Below are positions 50,027 to 58,262 of a DNA stretch of 64,000 nt, piece after piece. The stretch's first letter is position 1; each line of letters begins with the position of its first letter. This DNA comes from Pleomorphomonas carboxyditropha. GTDB lineage: Bacteria > Pseudomonadota > Alphaproteobacteria > Rhizobiales > Pleomorphomonadaceae. The translations under genes and the position numbers were made by a program. The notes under the pieces were generated by a model, which did no database searches, had not been told where the DNA came from, and saw only the letters and a list, made by a program, of their open reading frames with translations. Location: contig NZ_NQVN01000021.1 in assembly GCF_002770725.1 (NCBI RefSeq), forward strand, positions 30,762 to 94,761, written 5' to 3'.

Positions 50027-50734
50027 TCAATTCCTGCAAGCAGGCGCGTTGGGCGGGCAGTCCGGCCGACCCGGCCGATTATCGGGACGCCGGTCGCGAT
50101 TGCCGTCCGGCCGCGGACGATCCCGGTCACGGCCCGCATCTTGACCCGGACGGCCCGGACCGCGGTCCCAATCCGGCCGCGGGCGATCCGGGCCACGACC
50201 TACGTCCGGCCCCGGACGGCCCGGGCCACGATCCCAGTCCGGCCGCGGACGATCCGGGCCGCGACCGAAATCCGGACCCGGGCGGCCGGGACCACGATCC
50301 CAATCCGGACCCGGACGGCCCGGACCGCGATCCCAGTCGGGACCCGGCCGGCCGGGGCGCGGACGATCACGATACCACGGCCGATGGGCGTAGTGGTTGT
50401 CCCAATAGCCGTAATTGAAGGTCAGGAACGGCACCGAGACATAGGGCCGCGGCCGATAGGTCGGGCCACTGTAGAAGGTGGAAATATAGCGCGACGATAT
50501 CCAGCCGCGTTCGCGGCCGTAGGAGACGTCGCACCAGCTATAGCCCTGAAGGCAGCCGTAGAGCTCGACCGGCGCACCGGCCGGCAGCACCAGTATCGGA
50601 TAATACTGGGTGCCCGGGCCGGTCCGAAGGTTGACGTTGGCCGTGACCTGGGCGGGCGCGGCGGAAGCCGTCGCCGGAGCAGCCACGGTCGCAGCGGCGG
50701 TGAGCGCGGCAATCGATAGCAAGGATTTCAACAT
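50027..50734 (-). CDS. secreted SH3-domain protein with 11-residue repeats (paralogue 2)
   Basis: A 235-residue exported protein. Residues 1-26 are a signal peptide (LLSIAALTAAATVAAPATA). Residues about 27-85 form an SH3 domain (VNLRTGPGTQYYPILVLPAG, CLQGYSWCDVSYGRERGWIS) nearly identical in pattern to the adjacent paralogue. Residues about 128-222 are repeats of RPGPDWDRGPG type with an 11-residue period. It ends PPNAPACRN. The two genes lie 38 bases apart on the same strand and probably arose by tandem duplication. Confidence 0.85.
   Translation of the reverse strand: MLKSLLSIAALTAAATVAAPATASAAPAQVTANVNLRTGPGTQYYPILVLPAGAPVELYGCLQGYSWCDVSYGRERGWISSRYISTFYSGPTYRPRPYVSVPFLTFNYGYWDNHYAHRPWYRDRPRPGRPGPDWDRGPGRPGPDWDRGPGRPGPDFGRGPDRPRPDWDRGPGRPGPDVGRGPDRPRPDWDRGPGRPGQDAGRDRDRPRPDGNRDRRPDNRPGRPDCPPNAPACRN
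50070..50353 (-). repeat. 33-base coding minisatellite in the SH3 paralogue
   Basis: About nine degenerate units of 33 bases encode an 11-residue motif (RPGPDWDRGPG and variants with DFGRGPD or DVGRGPD). The period keeps the frame, so copy number can change without breaking the protein. Confidence 0.8.
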
Positions 50735-50944
50735 TTGGCTTTCACTCCTTTGTCGGCCAGGCCGACGGCATTCCTATGGCCATGCTTATCGCATCGTTCC
50801 TTTGAGCCAGGTCTGAACCTGCCGTTCATAGGCCGTTCATCTACGACTCAACGCTTGCCCCGAACTTGGGTTGCAGATGCGGCGCCGTTACGGCGGGCCA
50901 CGAATTTTCTTGCCGCCCGATGGCCCGTGTTCTAGCTCTCCGCC

Positions 50945-51796
50945 ATGAACTATCGCCACGCCTTCCATGCCGGAAACTTCGCCGACGTGCTGAAGCACGC
51001 GGTGCTCGCCCGCATCCTCGCCTATCTCGGCCGCAAGGACGCCGGCTACCGCGTCATCGACAGCCATGCCGGCATCGGCCTCTACGACCTTGCCGCCGAC
51101 GAGGCGCTGAGGACCGGCGAGTGGCGGGGCGGCGTCGGCCGCGTCCGGGCGGCGCGCCCGTCGCCGGCGCTCGGCGACTGGCTCGCCCCGTGGCTGTCGG
51201 CGCTCCGCGCCGTCAACGGCGGCGACGATCTTCTCGTCTATCCCGGCTCGCCGGCCATCGCCACGGCGCTCGGCCGCTTGCAGGACCGCTATCATTTCAA
51301 CGAGCTGCATCCGCAGGACGCGGCGACGCTCACCGCGCTTTATGCCGGCGACCGTCGCGTGCGCGTCGGCTCGGAGGACGGCTACGTCACCGTCCGCGCC
51401 CAGTTGCCGCCGCGCGAGCGACGCGGCCTCGTCATCGTCGATCCGCCGTTCGAGGAAGCCGGCGAGTTCGACCGCCTGACGCGCGCCGTCCATGACGCCC
51501 GCAAGCGCTTCGCCACCGGCTGCCTGATGATCTGGTATCCGATCAAGGACGTGGCGGCCGTCGACGCCTTCCTGGCCGGCGCGGCCGGGGCGGGCTATCC
51601 GCGCCTGATCGCCATCGAGCAGTGGGTGCGCCAGCCGGGCGGCGACGGGCCGCTGGCCGGCGCCGGCGTGCTGGTCGCCAACCCGCCGTTCACGCTGGCC
51701 GACGAGACCGAGGCCATCCTGCCGGAACTGACCCGCCTGCTCGCCGAGGATGACGGCGCCGGCGGCCGCGTCTTGAGGCTGGCCGAGGACGGCTGA
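50945..51796 (+). CDS. rlmJ: 23S rRNA (adenine-2030-N6)-methyltransferase RlmJ
   Basis: Methylates A2030 of 23S rRNA. It has 283 residues. The N-terminus MNYRHAFHAGNFADVLKHAV is the family signature; IDSHAGIGLYDL binds SAM and GLVIVDPPFEE holds the catalytic DPPF tetrad of the N6-adenine methylases. Length is normal. It is convergent with the FGGY kinase gene. Confidence 0.95.
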   Translation: MNYRHAFHAGNFADVLKHAVLARILAYLGRKDAGYRVIDSHAGIGLYDLAADEALRTGEWRGGVGRVRAARPSPALGDWLAPWLSALRAVNGGDDLLVYPGSPAIATALGRLQDRYHFNELHPQDAATLTALYAGDRRVRVGSEDGYVTVRAQLPPRERRGLVIVDPPFEEAGEFDRLTRAVHDARKRFATGCLMIWYPIKDVAAVDAFLAGAAGAGYPRLIAIEQWVRQPGGDGPLAGAGVLVANPPFTLADETEAILPELTRLLAEDDGAGGRVLRLAEDG

Positions 51797-51822
51797 TCGC
51801 TCGATGAGCCCGGTGTTGCCTT

Positions 51823-53310
51823 TCAAGGGGCCACAAAGCCGTAAAGGCGGCCGGCCACGTCGCGATAGTGCGCTGCCTTCTCCCGATAGGCGGCTACCTG
51901 ACGCGGCCGTGGCGTGAAAGCCTTTCCCTCGCGGACGAAAGCCGCGGCCGCCTCGGCATGGGAGCCGAAGGCACTGACGCCGACGCCCGCGCCCATGGCG
52001 GCGCCGGCGCAACTGGCCTCGCCGGGAACGGCGATCACCTCGCGGTCGAAGATATCGGCCTTCATCTGCAGCCAGCGGTCCGACCGCGCGCCGCCGCCGA
52101 CGGCATGGATGCGGCCGATCTCGGTGCCGATCGAGGCTTGCAGGTCGAGGTTCCAGCCCATTTCCAGCGTGATGCCCTCGATGGCGGCCTTGGCGAATTC
52201 CTCATAGGTGGTTGCGGCGTCGATGCCGACCACGGCGCCGCGCGCCCGGGCGTCGAGCCAGGGGGTGCCGGTGCCGATGAAATGGGGAAACATCAGCAGG
52301 CCGGTCGGCTCCTCGGGCAGATCGGCGAGGATCAGCTCGTAGGGGTCGACGCCCTTGGCGGCTGCCAGATCGAGGATGTGGCGGCTCGCCACGTCGCGGA
52401 ACCACTTCAGCGCCACGCCGCCGGCGATGTAGGAGAGGGTGAGCTTGAGCGGCGTCACGGTATGGCGCTCGGTCGGGAAATTGCAGCCGAGCGCCGCCGG
52501 TGTCAGCACGGCGTCGCGGACGGGAATGGAGACGCATTCGAAGGTGCCGGTGCCGTCGACGGCGATGCCCTCGGCAACGCCGCCGGCCCCGAGCGAGCAG
52601 CAGCCCTGATCATGACCGCCGGTCACCCATTCCACGCCATGCGGCAGGCCGAGCTCGTCGCAGGCCCCGGGCGCGGCGCGGCCGACCGGCGTGCCGGAGG
52701 CGACCGGCGTTGCCAATTGGGCCTTGGTGATGCCGGCGAAGGCGAGATGGTCGTCGATCCAGGCGCAGCTTTGAAGATCGAGCGCCATGGTGCGCGAGGC
52801 GAGCGAGGCGCTGATGAACGAGCCGACGCCGAGCCGCGTCAGGATGTAATCCTCGACGCAGAGGAAGCGGTCGGCGCCGTCGAAGATGTCCGGCCGGTTG
52901 GCCCGGAGCCAGGCGATCTTCGGCAGCGTGTACATCGAATGGACGGGCAGGCCGGTGCGGCGGAAGATCTCCGCCTTGCCGAAACGGTCGGCGAAAGCGG
53001 CGGCCTCGTCGACGGCGATCGGCGCCGTGTTGAGGACGAAGGGACCGATGGCGCGGCCGGCCCGATCTACGAGCACGAAGCTCTCGCCGTGGCTGGAGAT
53101 GGCGGCGGCCCGGATCTCGGCCGTCGGCGCGGCCGCCCGCAGGCGATGGATGACATCCGACAAGGCGCGCCACAGCGTTTCGGCAGGCAGGCCGTCGCCG
53201 GATTTGGCGGCACTATATTCGAGGGATGCGCCGGCGAGCCTGTCGCCGTCGAACGCGTAGAGCGTCGCCTTGAGGGCCGTCGAGCCGACGTCGATGCCGA
53301 GTAGCGCCAC
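51823..53310 (-). CDS. FGGY family carbohydrate kinase (xylulokinase-like)
   Basis: A 495-residue sugar kinase. The N-terminal ATPase fold starts LLGIDVGSTALKATLYAFDG; the phosphate-binding second domain has VTGGHDQGCCSLGAGG and VDGTGTFECVSIP, and the C-terminal region has IHAVGGGARSDRWLQMKADI then CAGAAMGAG, as in xylulokinases and related ketose or polyol kinases. The catalytic Asp is expected in GGHDQG. It is the last gene of the three-gene sugar operon. Its likely substrate is the ketose made by the upstream isomerase; the sugar is unknown. Confidence 0.9.
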   Translation of the reverse strand: MALLGIDVGSTALKATLYAFDGDRLAGASLEYSAAKSGDGLPAETLWRALSDVIHRLRAAAPTAEIRAAAISSHGESFVLVDRAGRAIGPFVLNTAPIAVDEAAAFADRFGKAEIFRRTGLPVHSMYTLPKIAWLRANRPDIFDGADRFLCVEDYILTRLGVGSFISASLASRTMALDLQSCAWIDDHLAFAGITKAQLATPVASGTPVGRAAPGACDELGLPHGVEWVTGGHDQGCCSLGAGGVAEGIAVDGTGTFECVSIPVRDAVLTPAALGCNFPTERHTVTPLKLTLSYIAGGVALKWFRDVASRHILDLAAAKGVDPYELILADLPEEPTGLLMFPHFIGTGTPWLDARARGAVVGIDAATTYEEFAKAAIEGITLEMGWNLDLQASIGTEIGRIHAVGGGARSDRWLQMKADIFDREVIAVPGEASCAGAAMGAGVGVSAFGSHAEAAAAFVREGKAFTPRPRQVAAYREKAAHYRDVAGRLYGFVAP

Positions 53311-53376
53311 GATGGACCTCGCCTTTATGGAGAAAGGAAGCGACGCCGACCTTGCGGAGGCCGGCGCCGGTCGTTG

Positions 53377-54795
53377 TCAGCCGATCTCGACGACGTCGTA
53401 GCCGAGGTAGCGGACGAAGGCCTCGTCGAGGGCGGTCTTCAGGTGGCCGACGCCGATGGTGGTGTGGTGGCGGAAGCCGCCCTGACCCAGGCGGATCAGC
53501 TTCTTCTGCAAGCCGGGAATGGCGCAGACGCCGCCGCAGCCGAAGAATTCCTTCTCGATCGGGTCGGTGGTGAACTCGCCCTCGGTGACGTAGACGGTCA
53601 GCTTGCCGTCCTCGGTCTTGCAGTTGGACAGCGTGGTCGGGAAGGCGGCGATCCGGCCTTCGTTGCTGCCCCAGCCGCAGCCCGGCTGGCTCTTGGCGAA
53701 CATCTTGTGGTCGGTCACCTCGCCCTTCTCGGTCATCAGCGACTGGGCCACCGGGCCGCAATGGAACAGGATCACCTTGTCGGGATCGTCGCCGTAGTTG
53801 TTATTCCAGTCGAGGCAGGCGGCCGGCCTGCCGCTGGCCAGTTGCAGCGCCCGCATGGTGACGGCGCTGCAAATGTCGATCTCGCAGCTCGACACCACGC
53901 CGCGGTCGTTGAGCTCGCTGAGCAGCACGCAAGGGGCGATGCCGAGCTCGGCCTGCATCTCCGTCCAGCAGCGGATGGCGACGGTGTCCAGGCGGTATTC
54001 GTCGATATAGTCGTCGAAGGCGACGCCGACCTTGGCCAGCGTCAGCATCTTGTCGGCCGGCACCTTGCAGCAGTTGGTGTAGCCGGCGAGCCGGTCGCGC
54101 TTGTCGGTGACGCGGGCGGCGGTGTCCGACATGCCGGCGACGCGCCGGAACAGGTCGGACAGGTCGAAGGTCTCGACGGTGATGCCGGCCTTTTGCAGGG
54201 CGATCTCGTCGAAGCGGACGGTCTTGAAGGCGGTAGTGCGGGCGCCGATGCAGCCGATCGAGAAGCGCCGCATGCCCTTGACCACCCGGCAGGTGGCGGC
54301 GAAGTCGTCGAGGTTGCGCCGGAAGGCCGGCGTCAGCGGGTGCACGACATGCGGCTCCAGCATGGTGAAGGGCAGGCCGTACTGGTGGAACACGTCGGCG
54401 ATGGAGAACTTGCCGCAGTAGGAATCGCGGCGGTGCTCGAAGTCCATCTTGCCGATCTCGTCGGGATAGGCCTGCAAAAGGATCGGCACGCCGCAGTCCT
54501 GCAAGGCGGCGATGGCGCCGTTCTCGTCGGAGAAATTCGGCATCGACAGGATGACGCCGTCATAGCGGCCGCGGTTGGCGGCCAGCCACTCGGCATAGGC
54601 GCGTCCCTCTTCGCGCGTCTCGACGGCGCCGTAGCGGGTCATCTCGGCCGGCGGCATCAGGAAGCCGTAGCCGGCATCCCCGACCGCTTTGGCGACTTCC
54701 TCGCGGGCGCCGGCGATCAGGCTCGCCGGGAAGAAGCCGCGATTGCCGAAATAGAGCGCGAATGTGGTCCGCTCCGGGCTACCAGCTTGCGTCAT
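53377..54795 (-). CDS. L-fucose/L-arabinose isomerase family protein
   Basis: A 472-residue predicted Mn-dependent aldose-ketose isomerase of the FucI/AraA superfamily. The N-terminal half (FALYFGNRGFFPASLIAGAR, IMSMPNFSDE-like ILSMPNFSDENGAIAAL) matches the FucIase first domain; the second half carries CWTEMQAELGIAPCVLLSEL, SCEIDICSAVTMRAL (metal-binding Glu and Asp) and ILFHCGPVAQS (His). It lies 21 bases after the aldolase-like gene and 66 bases before the kinase. It is divergent enough that fucose or arabinose should not be assumed. Confidence 0.85.
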   Translation of the reverse strand: MTQAGSPERTTFALYFGNRGFFPASLIAGAREEVAKAVGDAGYGFLMPPAEMTRYGAVETREEGRAYAEWLAANRGRYDGVILSMPNFSDENGAIAALQDCGVPILLQAYPDEIGKMDFEHRRDSYCGKFSIADVFHQYGLPFTMLEPHVVHPLTPAFRRNLDDFAATCRVVKGMRRFSIGCIGARTTAFKTVRFDEIALQKAGITVETFDLSDLFRRVAGMSDTAARVTDKRDRLAGYTNCCKVPADKMLTLAKVGVAFDDYIDEYRLDTVAIRCWTEMQAELGIAPCVLLSELNDRGVVSSCEIDICSAVTMRALQLASGRPAACLDWNNNYGDDPDKVILFHCGPVAQSLMTEKGEVTDHKMFAKSQPGCGWGSNEGRIAAFPTTLSNCKTEDGKLTVYVTEGEFTTDPIEKEFFGCGGVCAIPGLQKKLIRLGQGGFRHHTTIGVGHLKTALDEAFVRYLGYDVVEIG

Positions 54796-54816
54796 TGTTT
54801 CCCTCCCTTGTAGCGA

Positions 54817-55839
54817 TCAGCTGCCGTAGGCGGTGGCCGTGGTGGTGAGCGCGAGATCGTCGGCGAGCGGACGGTGGGGTTTGAGGCCCTTCCTGCCGAT
54901 GGCCGCGTGGTAGGATTTCACGGCGTCGTCGGCCTTGAGGTCGCCGTCGCCGACGCGCCTCAGATGTTCGATGAAGATGAGCTGGTCTTCGGCGGCGATG
55001 ATCTTGCGGCCGAACAGGGCGACGCGGGCGCCGTGCTTCTTGGCGTTCTCGATCAGGAAGAAGGCGTCGTGGGTGGTGCCGGCCGAACCGCCGAGCACGC
55101 CGACGATGATCGACGGATCGTAATGGCAGAGTTCGGCGACGGCCCGGCCGCCCATGTAGGGCAGCTTCAGGAACAGCGGCCGGGCCGTTTTCGGCACACC
55201 GGCCAGCAGGCGGACGATGTGGTCGTTGACGAAGCCGGGAATGGCCTCCGGCGCGAGGCCATGCACTTCGGGCGGCACGTTGGGCAGGAACACCTCGAGG
55301 AAGTGGTCGAAGCCCTTTTCCTCGGCCTCGTTGCGGAAGGCGTTGTAGCGTTCGAGCGTCAGGAGGTCGGCGTCGGGGATGTTGTTGAAGGTCACCGAGT
55401 AGAGGCCGAGGTTGGCGCCACGCGTGCGTTCCCTGGGCGAGGGGTTCAGCTTGCCGGCCTGGATGTGATCGATGGTGGCGGTGCGGAAGGGCGCCGACGG
55501 TGCCGCCACGTAACGTCCGCCAAGCACCACGTGGAGATCGGTGGTGTCGTTGGCACGCACGGCCGGCAGCACCGGCGAGCCGTCGAAGATGCGCTCCTCG
55601 ATGGTCAGCTTGGCCGAGGTGCTCGCCGACATCAGCATGATGTCGATCAACTCCGCCTTGACGATGTCGCGGATGTCCTGGCGGAGGTCGTCGATCGACC
55701 GGAGCCTGCCATCCGCCGCCCGGCCGGCCGAGGCGACGCCACGGGCCATGTCCGGGTCCTTGGCATCGGCCAGGATGAAGCAATCGGCGGATGGGTCCGC
55801 CTGGAGGATGACCAGCTTTTCGTCGAACGTCTTTTTCAC
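54817..55839 (-). CDS. predicted class I aldolase of the DeoC/FbaB/LacD superfamily
   Basis: A 340-residue TIM-barrel protein I cannot name precisely. The segment PLFLKLPYMGG has the Lys expected to form the Schiff base, and VGVLGGSAGTTHDAFFLIEN then ARVALFGRKIIAAEDQ resembles the phosphate-binding end of FbaB and LacD (GGASG...GLIIGRKAF). Other marks are SADCFILADAKDPDMARG and ELIDIMLMSASTSAKL. I chose the GTG at 55839, with GGAGAG upstream; no ATG is well placed. It is the first gene of the aldolase-isomerase-kinase operon, so it probably splits the phosphorylated ketose. Confidence 0.7.
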   Translation of the reverse strand: MKKTFDEKLVILQADPSADCFILADAKDPDMARGVASAGRAADGRLRSIDDLRQDIRDIVKAELIDIMLMSASTSAKLTIEERIFDGSPVLPAVRANDTTDLHVVLGGRYVAAPSAPFRTATIDHIQAGKLNPSPRERTRGANLGLYSVTFNNIPDADLLTLERYNAFRNEAEEKGFDHFLEVFLPNVPPEVHGLAPEAIPGFVNDHIVRLLAGVPKTARPLFLKLPYMGGRAVAELCHYDPSIIVGVLGGSAGTTHDAFFLIENAKKHGARVALFGRKIIAAEDQLIFIEHLRRVGDGDLKADDAVKSYHAAIGRKGLKPHRPLADDLALTTTATAYGS

Positions 55840-56143
55840 TCTACTCTCCGATGGATCGGTGTTGGCTTGCCTGGCAACGTAGAAATCGGGCCCGGTAAAC
55901 AAGAATTACGAATTCATGAAATATCGCCCCATGCATCAACTGCGGCCGAGGACGAAAGCAGGGCGTACCCATTCCATCGCAGGGAACAGGTTTCGGCCGA
56001 TTGGGCATGTGCATATCTGCCGTCCGAACCTCCCATCGCCGGATCGCAGATTCCGTTCCTTTCGCCCCGGTTATCCGGTTTTATCGGCTGTTTGATTTGG
56101 CTATAGTCCCATCCGAGAGCCGAATACAGAGGGCGGATTGGCT
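55840..56143. promoter_or_regulatory. divergent promoter region of the second sugar locus
   Basis: This 304-base gap separates the aldolase-like gene from the divergent AraC gene. It holds no gene. An AT-rich patch GAATTACGAATTCATGAAAT near 55902-55921 and CGGTTTTATCGGCTGTTTGA near 56077 could be promoter parts. I see no clear long palindrome; AraC proteins usually bind direct repeats. Confidence 0.5.
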
Positions 56144-57085
56144 ATGAGTATGTCAAATCTTGCTGGAACGGCGGATGCGGCGGACAGGAAGGCCGATCGG
56201 CTCGTCCATCGCCTTGCCTTCATGAATAACTTTGCCGATGGCCTGGAAGATCCGGAGGTTGCTCCGTTATTACCCGGATATACTTTTGGCCAAAGGCTGA
56301 TGTCCGGCCTGACGCCGATCGAGCGCGACGGGCTTCTGGATTTTGCCATCGAACGGCCGGCCGGCCTCGACGGCTGGACGCTGCTCACCACGGTGCGCGG
56401 CCGCGGATTGCTGCTGGATCGGCCGGGCGAGGTCGAGTTGCAGGAGGGCGACGTTCTGCTGATCCCGCCGAGGGCGGAGCACCGGTATCGCCGGCACGAC
56501 GCTTCGTCGTCATGGTGGCATCGCTGGGTGTATTTCCAGCCGCGCCAGACCTGGTTGCCCTGGCTGTCCTGGCGCGGCGGCGGTCCCAAGGCGACGCTGC
56601 TGCGCGGCCAGGACGACGACTTCCGTCGCGAGCTCGACCGCATCTTTTCCGAGATCGACGCCTGGTCGATCAACACCGATGCTTTCGCCATGGAGATGTC
56701 GTTCAATCTCCTGGAGCGCGCCATCCTGATCTGCAGCCGCTACAACGAAAAGCCGGTCGCCGATTACGATCCGCGGCTGGCCGGCGTCTGCTCCTATATC
56801 GCCGAGAACATCGACCAGCCGCTCAGCCTCGAGACCATCGCCGGCCACGCGCGGCTGTCGGTGTCGCGCCTGTCGCATCTGTTCCAGGACCGTTACGGCT
56901 GCAGCATCATGAGCTGGCGCGACGACCTCCGGATGCAGCTCGCCTGCCGCATCCTCAAGATGACCGATGCGCCGGTCAAGCAGGTGGCGATCCAGGTCGG
57001 CTATGCCAACCCGCTGCATTTCTCCAAGATGTTCCGCAAACGCATGGGGTTGAGCCCCAGCGGGTACCGAATGGAACAGGCGTGA
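56144..57085 (+). CDS. AraC family transcriptional regulator
   Basis: A 313-residue regulator. The N-terminal cupin-like sugar domain (PGEVELQEGDVLLIPPRAEHRYRR in pieces, about residues 85-125) is followed by the double helix-turn-helix (SLETIAGHARLSVSRLSHLF, then VKQVAIQVGYANPLHFSKMF and FRKRMGLSPSGYRM). It is divergent from the aldolase-isomerase-kinase operon and most likely activates it. I chose ATG 56144 with GAGGGCGG upstream; an upstream TTG is less likely. Confidence 0.92.
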   Translation: MSMSNLAGTADAADRKADRLVHRLAFMNNFADGLEDPEVAPLLPGYTFGQRLMSGLTPIERDGLLDFAIERPAGLDGWTLLTTVRGRGLLLDRPGEVELQEGDVLLIPPRAEHRYRRHDASSSWWHRWVYFQPRQTWLPWLSWRGGGPKATLLRGQDDDFRRELDRIFSEIDAWSINTDAFAMEMSFNLLERAILICSRYNEKPVADYDPRLAGVCSYIAENIDQPLSLETIAGHARLSVSRLSHLFQDRYGCSIMSWRDDLRMQLACRILKMTDAPVKQVAIQVGYANPLHFSKMFRKRMGLSPSGYRMEQA

Positions 57086-57221
57086 GCGAAGCCCCCTTCC
57101 GCCCATCCAGCGACCGGGCCGAAAATTCAGGTCGACAAGCGATTGTCGCGGCTTATCCTGCGATGAGGCTGTTTCGGCCTGATTTGCCGATGCCCTCGTC
57201 TTGATGTCCGGGGACCGATCC

Positions 57222-57605
57222 ATGCGCCTTGCTGCCACCTTGCTTGCGCTCTCAAGTTCGACCGTGATGGCCGCCGCCGGGGAGCTTCCCGCCTGCGACG
57301 ATGCCTCGGTTCTCGCCACCCTCACCAGCCGCCAGGCCTGGGCCGAGGCGCATACCTGGAAGGACGGCGTCACCATCGCCGCCGTCGACCGGATCGGCGA
57401 AGCCCGGCTGGATGTCGGCGGCTTCAGCGCCATCGACCGTCGTCATTGCGCCGCCCGCGCCGGGCTCACCGCCGCCCTGCCGACGACGCTCTACTACGTG
57501 GTGTCGGCGGAAGGCTTCGCCGGCTACGGCTGGAACGTCGAATTCTGCCTGTCGGGCCACGATCCCTACCGGGTCTACGGCGCCGACTGCCAGGTCCTGA
57601 AGTGA
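57222..57605 (+). CDS. small exported protein with four cysteines, hypothetical
   Basis: A 127-residue protein with a signal peptide (RLAATLLALSSSTVMAAAGE, residues 2-21) and four cysteines (CDD, HCAA, EFCLSG, DCQV), which could form two disulfides. The end GYGWNVEFCLSGHDPYRVYG is the best-conserved-looking part. No family is recognised with certainty. GGGGA precedes the ATG. The stop overlaps the RNase T2 start by 4 bases, so the two are co-translated and may act together in the envelope. Confidence 0.75.
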   Translation: MRLAATLLALSSSTVMAAAGELPACDDASVLATLTSRQAWAEAHTWKDGVTIAAVDRIGEARLDVGGFSAIDRRHCAARAGLTAALPTTLYYVVSAEGFAGYGWNVEFCLSGHDPYRVYGADCQVLK

Positions 57606-58240
57606 CGGGCCGCCTCGCCCGGCTGCTCCTCGTCCTGTTCGTCTGGCCGGCTGCCGCGCTGGCCGGCGACGCGGCGGGGCGCTTCGACTTCTACCTGCTG
57701 TCGCTCACCTGGTCGCCGAGCTATTGCGAGGCGGAGGGCGGGGCGCGCGGCGATGCCCAATGCCGGACCGGCCGCCGCTACGGCTTCCTGGTGCACGGCC
57801 TCTGGCCGCAATACGAACGCGGCTTTCCCGAGGATTGCCCGACGCGCCTGACGCCGAGCGAAACCGATGTCCGCGCGCTTGCCGACCTGATGCCGGCGCG
57901 TGGCCTCGTCCGCCACGAATGGCGGCGGCACGGCGCCTGCTCCGGTCTTGCGCCCGCCGACTATCTCCGGACGATCCGGGCGGCGCGCGAGGCGGTCCGC
58001 ATCCCCACCGCCTTTCAGCGGCTCGACAAGTATGTCATGGTCTCTCCCGCCGAGGTGGAGGCGGCCTTCGTCGCCGCCAATCCCGGGCTCAGGCCGGGCG
58101 GCGTCGCCGTCACCTGCGACGGGCGGCGTCTCAGGGAGGTGCGCATCTGCCTGACGCGCGGTCTCGGCTTTCGCGCCTGCGAGGAGGTCGACAGGCGCGG
58201 CTGCCGCGCCGACAGGGTGGTGCTGCCGCCGGTGAGGTGA
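57602..58240 (+). CDS. ribonuclease T2 family protein
   Basis: A 212-residue exported endoribonuclease (RNase I type) that cuts RNA without strong base preference in the periplasm. The signal peptide (LLLVLFVWPAAALAG) ends near residue 20. The two catalytic segments are present: CAS I FLVHGLWPQYERG and CAS II HEWRRHGACS, both with the essential His. LSLTWSPSYC and the C-terminal Cys pairs fit. The start is GTG 57602, overlapping the upstream stop (GTGA). Confidence 0.92.
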   Translation: MTGRLARLLLVLFVWPAAALAGDAAGRFDFYLLSLTWSPSYCEAEGGARGDAQCRTGRRYGFLVHGLWPQYERGFPEDCPTRLTPSETDVRALADLMPARGLVRHEWRRHGACSGLAPADYLRTIRAAREAVRIPTAFQRLDKYVMVSPAEVEAAFVAANPGLRPGGVAVTCDGRRLREVRICLTRGLGFRACEEVDRRGCRADRVVLPPVR

Positions 58241-58262
58241 GGCGGAGACGATCGGGGGAGAG

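Noticed and set aside
50070..50353. Repeat array that could be taken for a CRISPR
   Set aside because: The units are contiguous, of 33 bases, and in frame within a secreted protein; there are no unique spacers and no cas genes.
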